From Paraphoma chrysanthemicola (lineage: Eukaryota; Ascomycota; Dothideomycetes; Pleosporales; Phaeosphaeriaceae): DNA of 64,000 nucleotides. This document shows positions 9,809 to 18,905 of this stretch, piece by piece. The stretch is from contig JAGMWG010000028.1 in NCBI GenBank assembly GCA_020744225.1, forward strand, positions 124,001 through 188,000. The letters run 5' to 3'. The notes below the pieces were generated by a model, which was not told the DNA's origin, made no database searches, and worked only from the letters and a program-made list of their open reading frames with translations. The position numbers were made by a program, and so were the translations under genes. Every line of letters begins with the position of its first letter. The stretch's first letter is position 1.

Positions 9809-11154
9809 CTACATTGAGACAAGGGCAGTCCTAAATTACGCTAAAGTACGCTAAATTACCAACTGGACCTGTGATTTTCAAGCATCGCAAAGAGCGATAC
9901 ATCCAAATCTCTCCAGACCTTATGTCTACATTAGCACATCGCATGACACGGAGTCTGCTGGCGACATGTGAACCTGGCACACGGCATGCAGGGAACTAGG
10001 CGCATTCAATTGTAGTGAATAATGAATAATATTTGAAGGATGAAGTGGCTAATGTTCACTTAGATGGATTGAGCAACGTCGAGTCGATTGACTAATGTGG
10101 GGTTGGCCGAGCAGCATGGGGTTGGTCGAGCAGCATGGGGTTGGTCGAGCGGCACATAGTTGGTCGAGCAGCACGAGGTCAGCTGCCGAACTCATCTGGG
10201 ATTATTACCTTCCTCATCCCAGGAAAAATGCATTGTAAATGGCAAGAAACGAGGTTTTTTGTTAAGGGTAACATTGTGGATTGAGCATGTTCTACATTCC
10301 TGCCGTCCTTTTCTCATCAACTAAGTAATCAAATTGTGTACCCAGTCAATATTCTTGAGTTGAGGCCCACGTCCCTACGATAATGGCTCTCATCGCGATA
10401 CCCACTGCTTTGTCCACCGCTCAGGCTCGTCTCGAAGATCTTCTCATGACTGCACAACTTACCGCACCGAGTGCTTCTTATCGCAACGCACTAACAAGCA
10501 TGCGCCTTTCTGCGACGCCTTGTGCAGCTCAGGTTGCCGTACCGTGCCTTTGAGCGGCATAAGGATGATGGAGCCAGGACTTGCCAGAGCGGAGGCACGA
10601 AGGAGTCGGTATGATCAACCCCAATTGTCGGCTTCAGAAGGTATACGGGGATAGTGGCGCCCTGTTCACCAACGTCTCTTGCTTGATGGTTGCGTTCATC
10701 CCGCCGCTCTGAATAGACCATATGCCAATGCCGGTAGACCGTCGTCTAGGTCGCGAGGTCGGGTGTACGGCGATATAATCCAGGCCGTGCGAATGACAGC
10801 GCAACGATGCAACCATTCGTTAAGGATAGACAACGTTCCAGTAGGCTGTCGTACGTTGACCGAGACAGGTCGAGGCCGGTCGAGGCAGCGTTGCAAGCGA
10901 TGCATCGCGCATAATAGCGGGATTGTCCCTCTCGTCTGGTAGGGTGTCGCCAACCCTCATCATCCATGATGCAATTGTCCACGTTCACCTCTCGCCAATG
11001 AGGCTCCCATGTTGAAGAGCGATGGCAGCTAGGAATCCAACTGTGCATGCACCCGCACTTGTATCGCCGATCACTCCCATGCTTTATCCCAGAAAGGTCG
11101 TCGCCCTGGCGTGGGTCATCGAGTCGCGTTACAAGACCCTCAGAGATGCCGAGT
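9809..11154. other. Intergenic stretch with a tandem repeat
   Basis: Apart from the 19-bp tandem repeat at 10097-10172, there is only a 56-codon plus-strand frame from an ATG at 10383 and overlapping short frames on both strands. None is recognisable. Confidence 0.4.
10097..10172. repeat. 19-bp tandem repeat, four copies
   Basis: Four head-to-tail units close to ATGGGGTTGGTCGAGCAGC (10097, 10116, 10135, 10154), with one to four changes per unit. Non-coding. Confidence 0.85.
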
Positions 11155-12924
11155 CTACGGAAGGCGATACTCTTCCTTCCATGCTCTCCCAATCCATGAC
11201 TTGTTATGCCACGAACTACTCGCCCACGACCTGTGTAGTACTAAGCCATTGCCCCATCTCCAGTTTGGATTAATCTTTATGCCGCCGAACCAGATGTCTA
11301 GCGCTATCTTGGCAGAATCTTTCTTCTTCCATTGGTTGTCTGGTATGACCCGATCATGCCCTTGTAACTCTGTGTGAACCCATTCCAGGAGATTATCGTT
11401 CCCGTATTCACGCGGCGGTCTGATATTGCGAATATTACAGATCTTCCTGTTTTTATGTGTCCAAGTATAGGTTATGAAGGCATACTTCCGTTCATCAAAA
11501 AAAGACCGCCACCATTCTGGAAGGTTTGCATTGTTGTGACCTACCTTTTGAAGTGCTTCCTTGTAGATATGCTCGTACCCCGTGACTTTCACCCTTTCGG
11601 CGCTTGCGCTGCAGTATTCCAATTTGGAACTGATCTCCTTGAATTTCCAATCTCTTAGCTTCATTTTATCAATAGCTTTCAGAGCCCACGGGTGCCTTGG
11701 ATCGTCTTCAAAGTCCAACGTCTCACTGATCTGTTCCACTGCTGTGTCAAAGTAAAAGTGGGCTCCGAGAGTGCCGCTGAGGATACCCATTGGATGAGTC
11801 GCGTAAAACCCCAGAACAGTACGTATTGGGGTCGTGTTCAACGGCAGCAGCATTACTTGAACTTTTCTCCCATCCGGTAGCACTCCTCGTAGAATACGGA
11901 AACCCAAGCCGTAGAATTCACCTTTCGCTGTCGGTTCGGACCAGGGCTTCGATACAGAATCGAAGACTAGGCTGAAGAGAAATTCGACCTCTCGATTGGA
12001 AAAGTATGGCAAGACCTGGTGTATCCTATGGATGATGATCTTACGCATGTGATCAGCGCGTAGCCCCAAGTTGTCCCACTCTTTCATCACGGCTTTTATC
12101 TGAATCTTGGGAACGTGATCGTTCTTATCGCTTTGATCGCCGCTGCTGCCTCCATAACCACTGTCATCTTCGTGTTCCAAAACTTCATTCGCCAAGTTTC
12201 TAACACAGTCTTCAAAATTTTCCCCGGTGTGCACATAAGCTGGGTAACATTCCAGCAAAATCATGCCGAGAAGCTGTATTACGTCCAAAGTGCTTTGAGG
12301 GATGTCGCACGTTCGTGTTTCCTGGCCTTTGTAGATCCAGATCTTCTGCGTCTCCTTCGGCTCATACCAGCCTTCTTGTCCCATTCTTTTCCGGCACTCT
12401 TGAACTTCGGAGTTGAAGCAGCACAGGAAATCATCCAAGATTGCTGAGTCTAGATCCGATCCTTTGAACCGATCTTGGAGATACTCAAGAAGTCCCTCTA
12501 GCGGATGCGATGGCTGTTCCGATAGTGCCTCTACCAAAGACCAGATCGTATCATATGGCACAATGGTCGTCTGATGATGTGCTACCTCATCGAGGTTATC
12601 GCTCAAAAAGTTATTCCATCGAATGCTGGCAAAGCTGAGCACGTGCATAACGTCCTCGATGGCGTGTGGGTGAAACGGTTGATATATGTCAAAATCAGAG
12701 TCCCTCGTGCTTCCCTTCGGAATGACCTGCGACCCGCTCATCACACCGCCGTGGGTCGCTAGCAGAGCTAGCATTGATATTGAGTAGGGGTGCATTTCCT
12801 CCAACACAGGAAGAGGGTTCATGAAACTCTTTTCGAGGCCTGGTTCCGTCTCCCCATCGGAGATCTTTGAGAGGATAGGTTTGCTGAATTCAGCTGTTCG
12901 TCGTCTGAAAGTCAATCTTTTCAT
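11155..12924 (-). CDS. Large hypothetical protein with nucleotidyltransferase-like motif
   Basis: A continuous frame of about 589 aa from the ATG at 12924. Eighteen codons upstream also stay open, but they end in TTTACTGACAG, which looks like a 3' splice site, so the first ATG of the frame (12978) is unlikely and an upstream exon is possible. Residues 58-83 read GGVMSGS, then nine residues, then DSDFDIYQP. This G-S followed by D-x-D-x-D matches the core of the nucleotidyltransferase fold (hG[GS]...Dh[DE]h). No other catalytic landmark can be assigned, so activity is an inference. The middle is acidic (EHEDDSGYGGSSGDQSDKND) and the C-terminal 150 residues are rich in Trp. No membrane segment or signal peptide. 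Confidence 0.6.
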   Translation of the reverse strand: MKRLTFRRRTAEFSKPILSKISDGETEPGLEKSFMNPLPVLEEMHPYSISMLALLATHGGVMSGSQVIPKGSTRDSDFDIYQPFHPHAIEDVMHVLSFASIRWNNFLSDNLDEVAHHQTTIVPYDTIWSLVEALSEQPSHPLEGLLEYLQDRFKGSDLDSAILDDFLCCFNSEVQECRKRMGQEGWYEPKETQKIWIYKGQETRTCDIPQSTLDVIQLLGMILLECYPAYVHTGENFEDCVRNLANEVLEHEDDSGYGGSSGDQSDKNDHVPKIQIKAVMKEWDNLGLRADHMRKIIIHRIHQVLPYFSNREVEFLFSLVFDSVSKPWSEPTAKGEFYGLGFRILRGVLPDGRKVQVMLLPLNTTPIRTVLGFYATHPMGILSGTLGAHFYFDTAVEQISETLDFEDDPRHPWALKAIDKMKLRDWKFKEISSKLEYCSASAERVKVTGYEHIYKEALQKVGHNNANLPEWWRSFFDERKYAFITYTWTHKNRKICNIRNIRPPREYGNDNLLEWVHTELQGHDRVIPDNQWKKKDSAKIALDIWFGGIKINPNWRWGNGLVLHRSWASSSWHNKSWIGRAWKEEYRLP

Positions 12925-14225
12925 TTCAACAAGCACTGTCAGTAAAGAGAAAATCCTACTGGTAGATGAGCAGATCACAACAGCAAAAGGGTCCGCCTTT
13001 TATTTCACAGCAAGAGGTCCATGTTACTGGCTAGTTGTCGAATTGTTCATGTTGCTGACATGGTCCCACTTCGATTTGTTCAACTTCATATGGGCAGCCC
13101 GAAGTTAATCTGGGGGTGACATATTTTGAAAAACCACGGGTGCGATCCATCGCATACTGCCCTCCAGGCTATCGTTTTGATCGCGAGATCTAACCCGCCT
13201 GACTACTGGCTTTTGGACTGACCATGTGTGGCGTACAAGTTGGTCAAGAGACGATGACAAGAGCGCTATGGGGCTGTTATGTAAGATACGAACGATTGCT
13301 GTGTACTGAACCGCGTCATCCTTGCAAAATTGAACATACTACTATCAAAAGACCACATCATTAAAATTGCTCCACTATGTCATCCTCTCATGCGTCGGAC
13401 TGGTTAAGTAATATCCAAGCGTTCGTTGATGTCTTATCCTGTACTTCATAACACAGTTCAATATTAGTGTGGCAGTCATCGTTGCTGATCTCCGTTGCTT
13501 ATCACCACGTCGTCGTGAATGATCGTCAATCTTCTCCTTAGGCCACTTATGTAGGGCACCTTGCAACAGCATTTCGCGCCTCTTCCAGTCAAGGCGTGCT
13601 ACTATCTGTGCTGTAAAGTACAGCTCGAAAATAGTCGCATGAGCTGCGCTGACCGACCGTCGTCGATCACAATAAGTTGTGTGCGGCCTGCATGTTTCGT
13701 CAAGCACCTGTTGGAGGCGAAGCGGGACCGTGATGGGGCAAGCTCCATAGCAGGAAAGTTATCATGGCTAAACTTCTGTTACTAGTTAGCATGTTCCTTG
13801 ACTTAGGGGCTGATAAGTCCTCGTGTGATTGTTGCCCGTCCAAAAAATAGCCGTTCAGGCAGATGCCGCAGAGCGACGTCCAAACGGTCAAAGCCTGCAC
13901 AACGACTCGTCCAGTCAGATTTACATGAGCGCAAAGCCCATAAGTACGAGTGGTAAGTTTGTATGAGAGAAGTGATGCCCAGGATGCGTAGGCGTGAAAG
14001 AGCATGCGCGTGTCTATGGCAAAGTGACCACAGCTCTAACTTTTGGTGGGTGCCGGTGTAAGTTAGATCTAGATTTGGAAAATGATTCCACCTGACAGAT
14101 ATGCACTCATCAACTCAGCCACTAAGTTATGCTAAAAAGCTCCGAAACAAAACAAGACCTTGATTAGGCACCTTCACGGTTTCAGTACTGTAATTACGTC
14201 TTTGCTTTCCACTAAGATAGGAGGT
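12925..14225. other. Intergenic, nothing firm
   Basis: Short frames only. One CAGTACTG palindrome at 14183. Confidence 0.4.
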
Positions 14226-14816
14226 CTATGCCAGAACTCTCTCATAGCCTATGTCTATCTTCCCAACAGCAACCGCCACCCATTGACTAAACCTCTCTTC
14301 CTCCAATGCCACTTCTTCGCCCCGCTGCTCACAAGCATGGCATCCGTCTATTACACAGTCTTTCACCTTTCCATTCCCACGCACTTCCACGTTCAGTCTT
14401 CTCAGTCCGGGCACCCGATCTATTGGAAAGACAAGATGCAATGGAGATGACCTCCAAGCATGTCCTTCGATCATATGCCTCGCCATCCAAGTCACCAGAT
14501 GCACCTCTTGTGTTGATTCCCGCTGCTCTGCCGAGAACTTATTGAACCAAGACTGGAACGCATCTTCACTTTTGAAGCGGAAGGCATTTAACATGAACGG
14601 GAGTAATCGGGTTTCTGAGTAGATCTGACGAGAAACACTGAGTAGAGCCAGAAAATGCCTGCGTTTTTGAATGATGCGAGTCGCGAAACCAAACGGCGAG
14701 TGGCGGCGCCAGCAATAGATGCTAAAGATGTGGTAGCTGAGGGAATGACTGTAAATCTTGTACCGAAGCTCGACTGGGAGGCGGAGTAGAGGCGGGACCG
14801 TTTTGGACACGTTCAT
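14226..14816 (-). CDS. Fungal F-box-like/2EXR-type protein
   Basis: A 196-aa frame starting MNVSKTVPPLLRLPVELRYKI with the LPxELRxxIY motif at residues 13-22, at the expected N-terminal distance. It is followed by SVSRQIYSETRLLPFMLNAF (around residues 60-79), the second conserved block of this fungal family, in which a short helix precedes an aromatic strand. The family is abundant in Dothideomycetes and of unknown function. The length is slightly short, and the last 40 residues, rich in Glu and Val, may run on into an intron that I cannot place. The gene ends 175 bases before the left inverted repeat of the NLR element at 14991 and is not part of it. Confidence 0.65.
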   Translation of the reverse strand: MNVSKTVPPLLRLPVELRYKIYSHSLSYHIFSIYCWRRHSPFGFATRIIQKRRHFLALLSVSRQIYSETRLLPFMLNAFRFKSEDAFQSWFNKFSAEQRESTQEVHLVTWMARHMIEGHAWRSSPLHLVFPIDRVPGLRRLNVEVRGNGKVKDCVIDGCHACEQRGEEVALEEERFSQWVAVAVGKIDIGYERVLA

Positions 14817-14990
14817 GGCTTCAAAAGGTTGAACTGTCTCCGAGATTCATTTTGCAGTCTACTTGTGAGTGGATATCTTGACAAGCATGAAAGGACGGTT
14901 AGCCTGTAAATGGACGGTCATCGCCCTGAGACGCTCTGATATGCAGACATCATCACATCTCCACTGCATACGAGGATTGCTTGTGTGGTA

Positions 14991-15230
14991 CAGTGGTAAC
15001 CGAAATCGGTTTCCGGTTCTGACACTTTGGTTGTTCTGCGCGCACGGCCACTAGAAAGGCGCTTTACCAAATAAGAAATAGCGCTTGCAGTAGGGTACAG
15101 AAGCTGGAAAGTGGCGAATTTACATGCTGCGCCACATGTACCACTACCTACTTGTTCTCTATACAATTGAAACATTTACAAGAACGGGGCAGGCGTGGAT
15201 TGGCTATCCTTTGCTATCTGTGGCGACCCG
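14991..15230 (+). repeat. Left terminal inverted repeat, element 1
   Basis: Pairs with 18665-18903 on the other strand. Shared blocks include TTCTGACACT, GGTTGTTCTGCGCGCACGGC, AGAAAGGCGCTTTAC and TTTACATGCTGCGCCACATG. Confidence 0.85.
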
Positions 15231-15400
15231 AATAACTTTAAATTTTACTGGTATAAGCTTCGTTTAGTCTACACTACGTTATCCTATTAAGAATTTGCAA
15301 ACATGCGCCTGTACAGTACTGCCTATTTCGCAGTGGTGATACCTTTTGACTACAGGACGGTAGGTCCTCTGCTACATAGCTTTCTCTAATATGAGCGGCC

Positions 15401-18271
15401 TCAACGCGCCGGCTTAGGAGATACATTCCCCACCCTCCACGCTTGCAAAGCTACAAGAGATGATACAGTGTTTGGATGCTTTGGGCCTAGAACCTGGTGC
15501 CGCAGCTGGTAGCATTGTTCTAGCAATAGAATAGCCTTGTCGTAAAGACCTTGTCCCTCGAGAGTAAATGCAAGGTTGTTCATACTGGTTAGCGTAGAGG
15601 GATGCTCATCACTAAGCACACTCTTCCTCGTCTCCATCACTTGCATAAACAGCTCTTCAGCTTCCTTCCACCGGCCCTGATTACTGTACGTCGAGGCTAG
15701 GTTGTTCATGCTGATCAGCGTGTCGGGATGCTTATCGCCAAGCACCCTCGAGCTCGTCTCTATCACTTGCACCTCTAGCTCTTCGGCTTTCTTCCACCAG
15801 CCCTGTTTACTGTACGTTGAGGCCAGGTTGGCCATGCTGGTTAGCGTAGAGGGATGCTCATCACTAAGCACACTCTTCCTCGTCTCCATCACTTGCATAA
15901 ACAGCTCTTCAGCTTCCTTCCACCGGCCCTGATTACTGTACGTCGAGGCTAGGTTGTTCATGCTGATCAGCGTGTCGGGATGCTCATCGCCAAGCACCCT
16001 CGAGCTCGTCTCTATCACTTGCACCTCCAGCTCTTCGGCTTCCTTCCACCGGCCCTGATCACTGTACGTTAAGGCCAGGTTAGCTATGCTGGTCAGCGTG
16101 TCGGGATGCTCATCACCAAGCACCCTCTTCCTCGTCTCCATCACTTGCACCTCCAGCTCTTCGGCTTCCTTCCACCGGCCCTGATCACTGTACGTCGAGG
16201 CTAGGTTGTTCATGCTAATCAGCGTGTCGGGATGCTCATCGCCAAGCACCCTCGAACTTGTCTCCATCACTTGCACCTCCAGCTCTTCGGCTTCCTTCCA
16301 CCGGCCATCGTTGTACAGTGCCATAGCACATTTCCGTGCTAGTTCTAATCTGTCTCCGCCCCCTTTTTCAGCCTGGCCGTGTAACAGAACATACTTCGCG
16401 TGCGGAAGCAGTCGTCTCCACTTGCTTCTACTCCTATGATTATTGTCTGGGAACACCCCGTACAGCTCTTGAGCGGCAGTTCCCGTCCATTTATCTAGTA
16501 GCCCTTGCCTTTGAAGGCATTCCCGCAAAGCACGATGTACTAGCTGGTGAAGATCAAGCGATGACTCGGCAGGCCGCATGACGACGAGCCCGTACTTGCG
16601 GAGAACTTTGACCGCCTCTTCTTTCTCATGAGACGAGGATGATGGTAGAAGATCGAGCGGGATGTCTTTCCGGTCCACGCAAGCTGCAAGAAATAAGTAT
16701 TTTGCTGCCAGCTCGACGTCACCACGGAGATGGTCTAGTGAGATGAGCAGCGTAATGGCTACGGGACCTGTTGTATCGGGCTCCTGGGGCCTGTCACCCT
16801 GAAGTTCACTACCATGCCCTGGAGCTGCTTCCTTTTGCTTGGCTACTAATAATCGATACTCCGGTAGTGTGATGCTTCGAGCCGTGATGTACGCTGCTGC
16901 TTGCACGACAGCCAGTGGAAGATAGGACAGCTCGCGGAGCAAAAGCTGCGCCTCTTGCTGCACACTTCCCGAGAGTAGTGTCGGTAAATGACTCTCTAGC
17001 ATACTCTGAGCTGTGCTTGACGTCATCTCCTGTAGCTCTACAATGTTTGGCGCTGTCAGCGTCTCGGCCGTGTCGCGATTGGTAGTGGTGTAGAGGATAG
17101 CGCACCGTCCCGACTGTGGCAAGTAGTCGGACAGGTGAACGGCTCCCGTGGGCATCCCGCTAGACCCTAGGCTCACTTCGTCCGCGTTATCAAAAACGAG
17201 CAGGTACTGATGTTCTCCTCTTCCGCCTAGATAGGCTTTCACCAGCTGCCTGCTGTCTGCCTTCTCGTCGTCCCAGCCTGGGATGCTGAGCTTCTGGGCA
17301 ACGCTATCGTATGATCGGTAGAGGCTATCTATGTCGCTTGCATCGATCCAGAAGACGGAGCAGTCCTTGTTCCTCAGTATGGTCCTGTGCGCGACCTCGA
17401 GCGCTAGCTGCGACTTGCCCGTTCCTGGCGGTCCGACGATTGCCACTGCTGTAGCTTGGTTATGTTCGAAGAGCTTCACTTCAACTTCAGCAAGCTGCGA
17501 CTCGCGACCCAAAAACTGGTCGTTCCGGGAGTACGGGATGAGGGACGGTGCACTACCGTCTGTCTCCAGCTCAGTCTGCAGTCTTCGCCATGCCCTCTCC
17601 GCCCCCTCGCCATAGGCTGCGGGTATGACGACATCAAGGATCCCGAGCAGGCAGTATACTGCGTCTTCTTCTTCGGTCGTTTTACGATGCTTAGCCCAGC
17701 CTCTTCGCTCGTCGATGGAGAAACCGTCCAACGGGCTGTTCCGCAATACCTCGACCGGGATGCCCGTCGCCTCGTGCACCAGCGGCTCGAGAGACGTCTT
17801 GTCGCCTATCCGCCACCCTTCAAAGGAAAAGAACTCCACGGATGCGGGGGCAATAAGCTCCTGCAGCGTCCAGCCTCGCGTGAACCATTCGCTGGCTCGA
17901 AAAGATGTTTCCCATGCTCCTTGGGGTGCATCCGTCGCCACTGAAACATCCGGCAGGAATACGTAACACCTCGCCGCGTCCTTGTACCAGCGGAACATGG
18001 AGTTGATCGCCTTCGAGCGCTCGCGAAGGTCCCACTTGTCGATGCAGCATGTGTCGATCCAGAAGTATTGCAGCCCGTCCTGCGCAGCCTGCGCGGCGCA
18101 GAACTCGATCTTTCGATACCCGGCCTTCTCTTTACAAAGGTCTAGTTCCAGGTCTTCAAGGAGAACCTCGGAGTCGCCCCATCTGTGCGAGAGGATGGCG
18201 TATGGCGGGATCGTTTTGCCGCGGAAGTCGGTGGAGACGAGTCTCTCACCATCCAAGTGGAGGAGTCGCAT
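15401..18271 (-). CDS. NLR receptor: HET - NB-ARC - TPR
   Basis: A 956-aa single-exon NLR. NLRs of this type control vegetative incompatibility and other non-self responses: the C-terminal repeats sense a partner, the NTPase oligomerises and the HET domain triggers cell death. HET domain, residues 1-235, with IPPYAILSHRWG (21-32), YFWIDTCCIDK (69-79) and GWTLQELIAP (133-142). NB-ARC: Walker A GPPGTGKS (280-287), Walker B YLLVFDNAD (356-364), GLPL-like YLPLAVVQAA (450-459) and an MHD-like LHQLVHRA (574-581). Residues 655-948 hold seven TPR units of 42 aa, several nearly identical. The start MRLLHLDG is standard for HET proteins. All motifs are intact and the frame is unbroken, so it is probably functional. 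It lies alone within the inverted repeats at 14991-18903. Confidence 0.93.
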   Translation of the reverse strand: MRLLHLDGERLVSTDFRGKTIPPYAILSHRWGDSEVLLEDLELDLCKEKAGYRKIEFCAAQAAQDGLQYFWIDTCCIDKWDLRERSKAINSMFRWYKDAARCYVFLPDVSVATDAPQGAWETSFRASEWFTRGWTLQELIAPASVEFFSFEGWRIGDKTSLEPLVHEATGIPVEVLRNSPLDGFSIDERRGWAKHRKTTEEEDAVYCLLGILDVVIPAAYGEGAERAWRRLQTELETDGSAPSLIPYSRNDQFLGRESQLAEVEVKLFEHNQATAVAIVGPPGTGKSQLALEVAHRTILRNKDCSVFWIDASDIDSLYRSYDSVAQKLSIPGWDDEKADSRQLVKAYLGGRGEHQYLLVFDNADEVSLGSSGMPTGAVHLSDYLPQSGRCAILYTTTNRDTAETLTAPNIVELQEMTSSTAQSMLESHLPTLLSGSVQQEAQLLLRELSYLPLAVVQAAAYITARSITLPEYRLLVAKQKEAAPGHGSELQGDRPQEPDTTGPVAITLLISLDHLRGDVELAAKYLFLAACVDRKDIPLDLLPSSSSHEKEEAVKVLRKYGLVVMRPAESSLDLHQLVHRALRECLQRQGLLDKWTGTAAQELYGVFPDNNHRSRSKWRRLLPHAKYVLLHGQAEKGGGDRLELARKCAMALYNDGRWKEAEELEVQVMETSSRVLGDEHPDTLISMNNLASTYSDQGRWKEAEELEVQVMETRKRVLGDEHPDTLTSIANLALTYSDQGRWKEAEELEVQVIETSSRVLGDEHPDTLISMNNLASTYSNQGRWKEAEELFMQVMETRKSVLSDEHPSTLTSMANLASTYSKQGWWKKAEELEVQVIETSSRVLGDKHPDTLISMNNLASTYSNQGRWKEAEELFMQVMETRKSVLSDEHPSTLTSMNNLAFTLEGQGLYDKAILLLEQCYQLRHQVLGPKHPNTVSSLVALQAWRVGNVSPKPAR
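15428..16309 (-). repeat. Coding tandem repeat, seven 126-bp TPR units
   Basis: Each unit encodes 42 residues built on GRWKEAEELxxQVxETxxxVL. Units 3-4 and 5-6 form a duplicated pair (period 252 bp), with the copies near 15591 and 15843 almost identical over some 140 bases. Confidence 0.9.
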
Positions 18272-18664
18272 GCCCGCCTCGCTCTATGGCAGACGCGGCA
18301 TAAATTTAGAGCAAATGACTTTTGGAAACGACCAAGATGGCGATGGAAGTGGTAAGTGGCCTGCGATGCGGGGTGGGCGATGGAGGCAGCCTGGCGAGGC
18401 AGTGCAGGCGAAGGATTCACCGGCTTCAGCCTCCAGCGCACAACTGGCCCGCATTCAGCGCCCAATGTGGTGGCGCGCACCTTTCACTCACGAGCGCCTC
18501 TCATCTGCTTAAAACAGTGTAGTCTATAGTGTGATGCTGTTCAGTTCAGGTGTCAAAGTTAAGAGAGAGCTCGGGGCTGTCTTGGGTTGTGTCCTGATTA
18601 AACAGCAAACTAAACATGAACATTCGTTTCATAACTGTCGTAAGAGGCAACGGCACGTAAGTGG

Positions 18665-18903
18665 TACATTGAGTTACCGCCACTAGCAGGAAGATAACTG
18701 ACCCGCTCCTGCCTAACCTTGTAAATGTCTCAAGCTGTATAAAGAACGAATCGGTAGAGGGACATGTGGCGCAGCATGTAAATTTGCCACTTTCCAAGCT
18801 TTCTGTTAAGCACTATTTCTTATTTAGTAAAGCGCCTTTCTAGCGGCCGTGCGCGCAGAACAACCGGAGTGTCAGAATCGGAAACTGATTCCGGTCACTA
18901 CTG
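18665..18903 (-). repeat. Right terminal inverted repeat, element 1
   Basis: Reverse complement matches 14991-15230 with small gaps. The outer terminus reads CAGTAGTGACCGG on the minus strand. Confidence 0.85.
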
Positions 18904-18905
18904 TA

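Larger units (their letters stand above)
14991..18903. mobile_element. TIR element carrying a HET-NB-ARC-TPR NLR (3.9 kb)
   Basis: The interval begins CAGTGGTAACC and ends GGTCACTACTG, with TA directly outside both ends (14989-14990 and 18904-18905). The first roughly 240 bases are repeated inverted at the right end; differences are mostly transitions. Similarity stops abruptly at the TA, and sequence outside is unrelated. TA target sites and CAGT termini are typical of Tc1/mariner elements. No transposase is encoded. The only gene inside is the NLR at 15401-18271. It is therefore read as a non-autonomous element with receptor cargo. The right inverted repeat shares its first bases with the element at 31618-37593. 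Confidence 0.75.
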
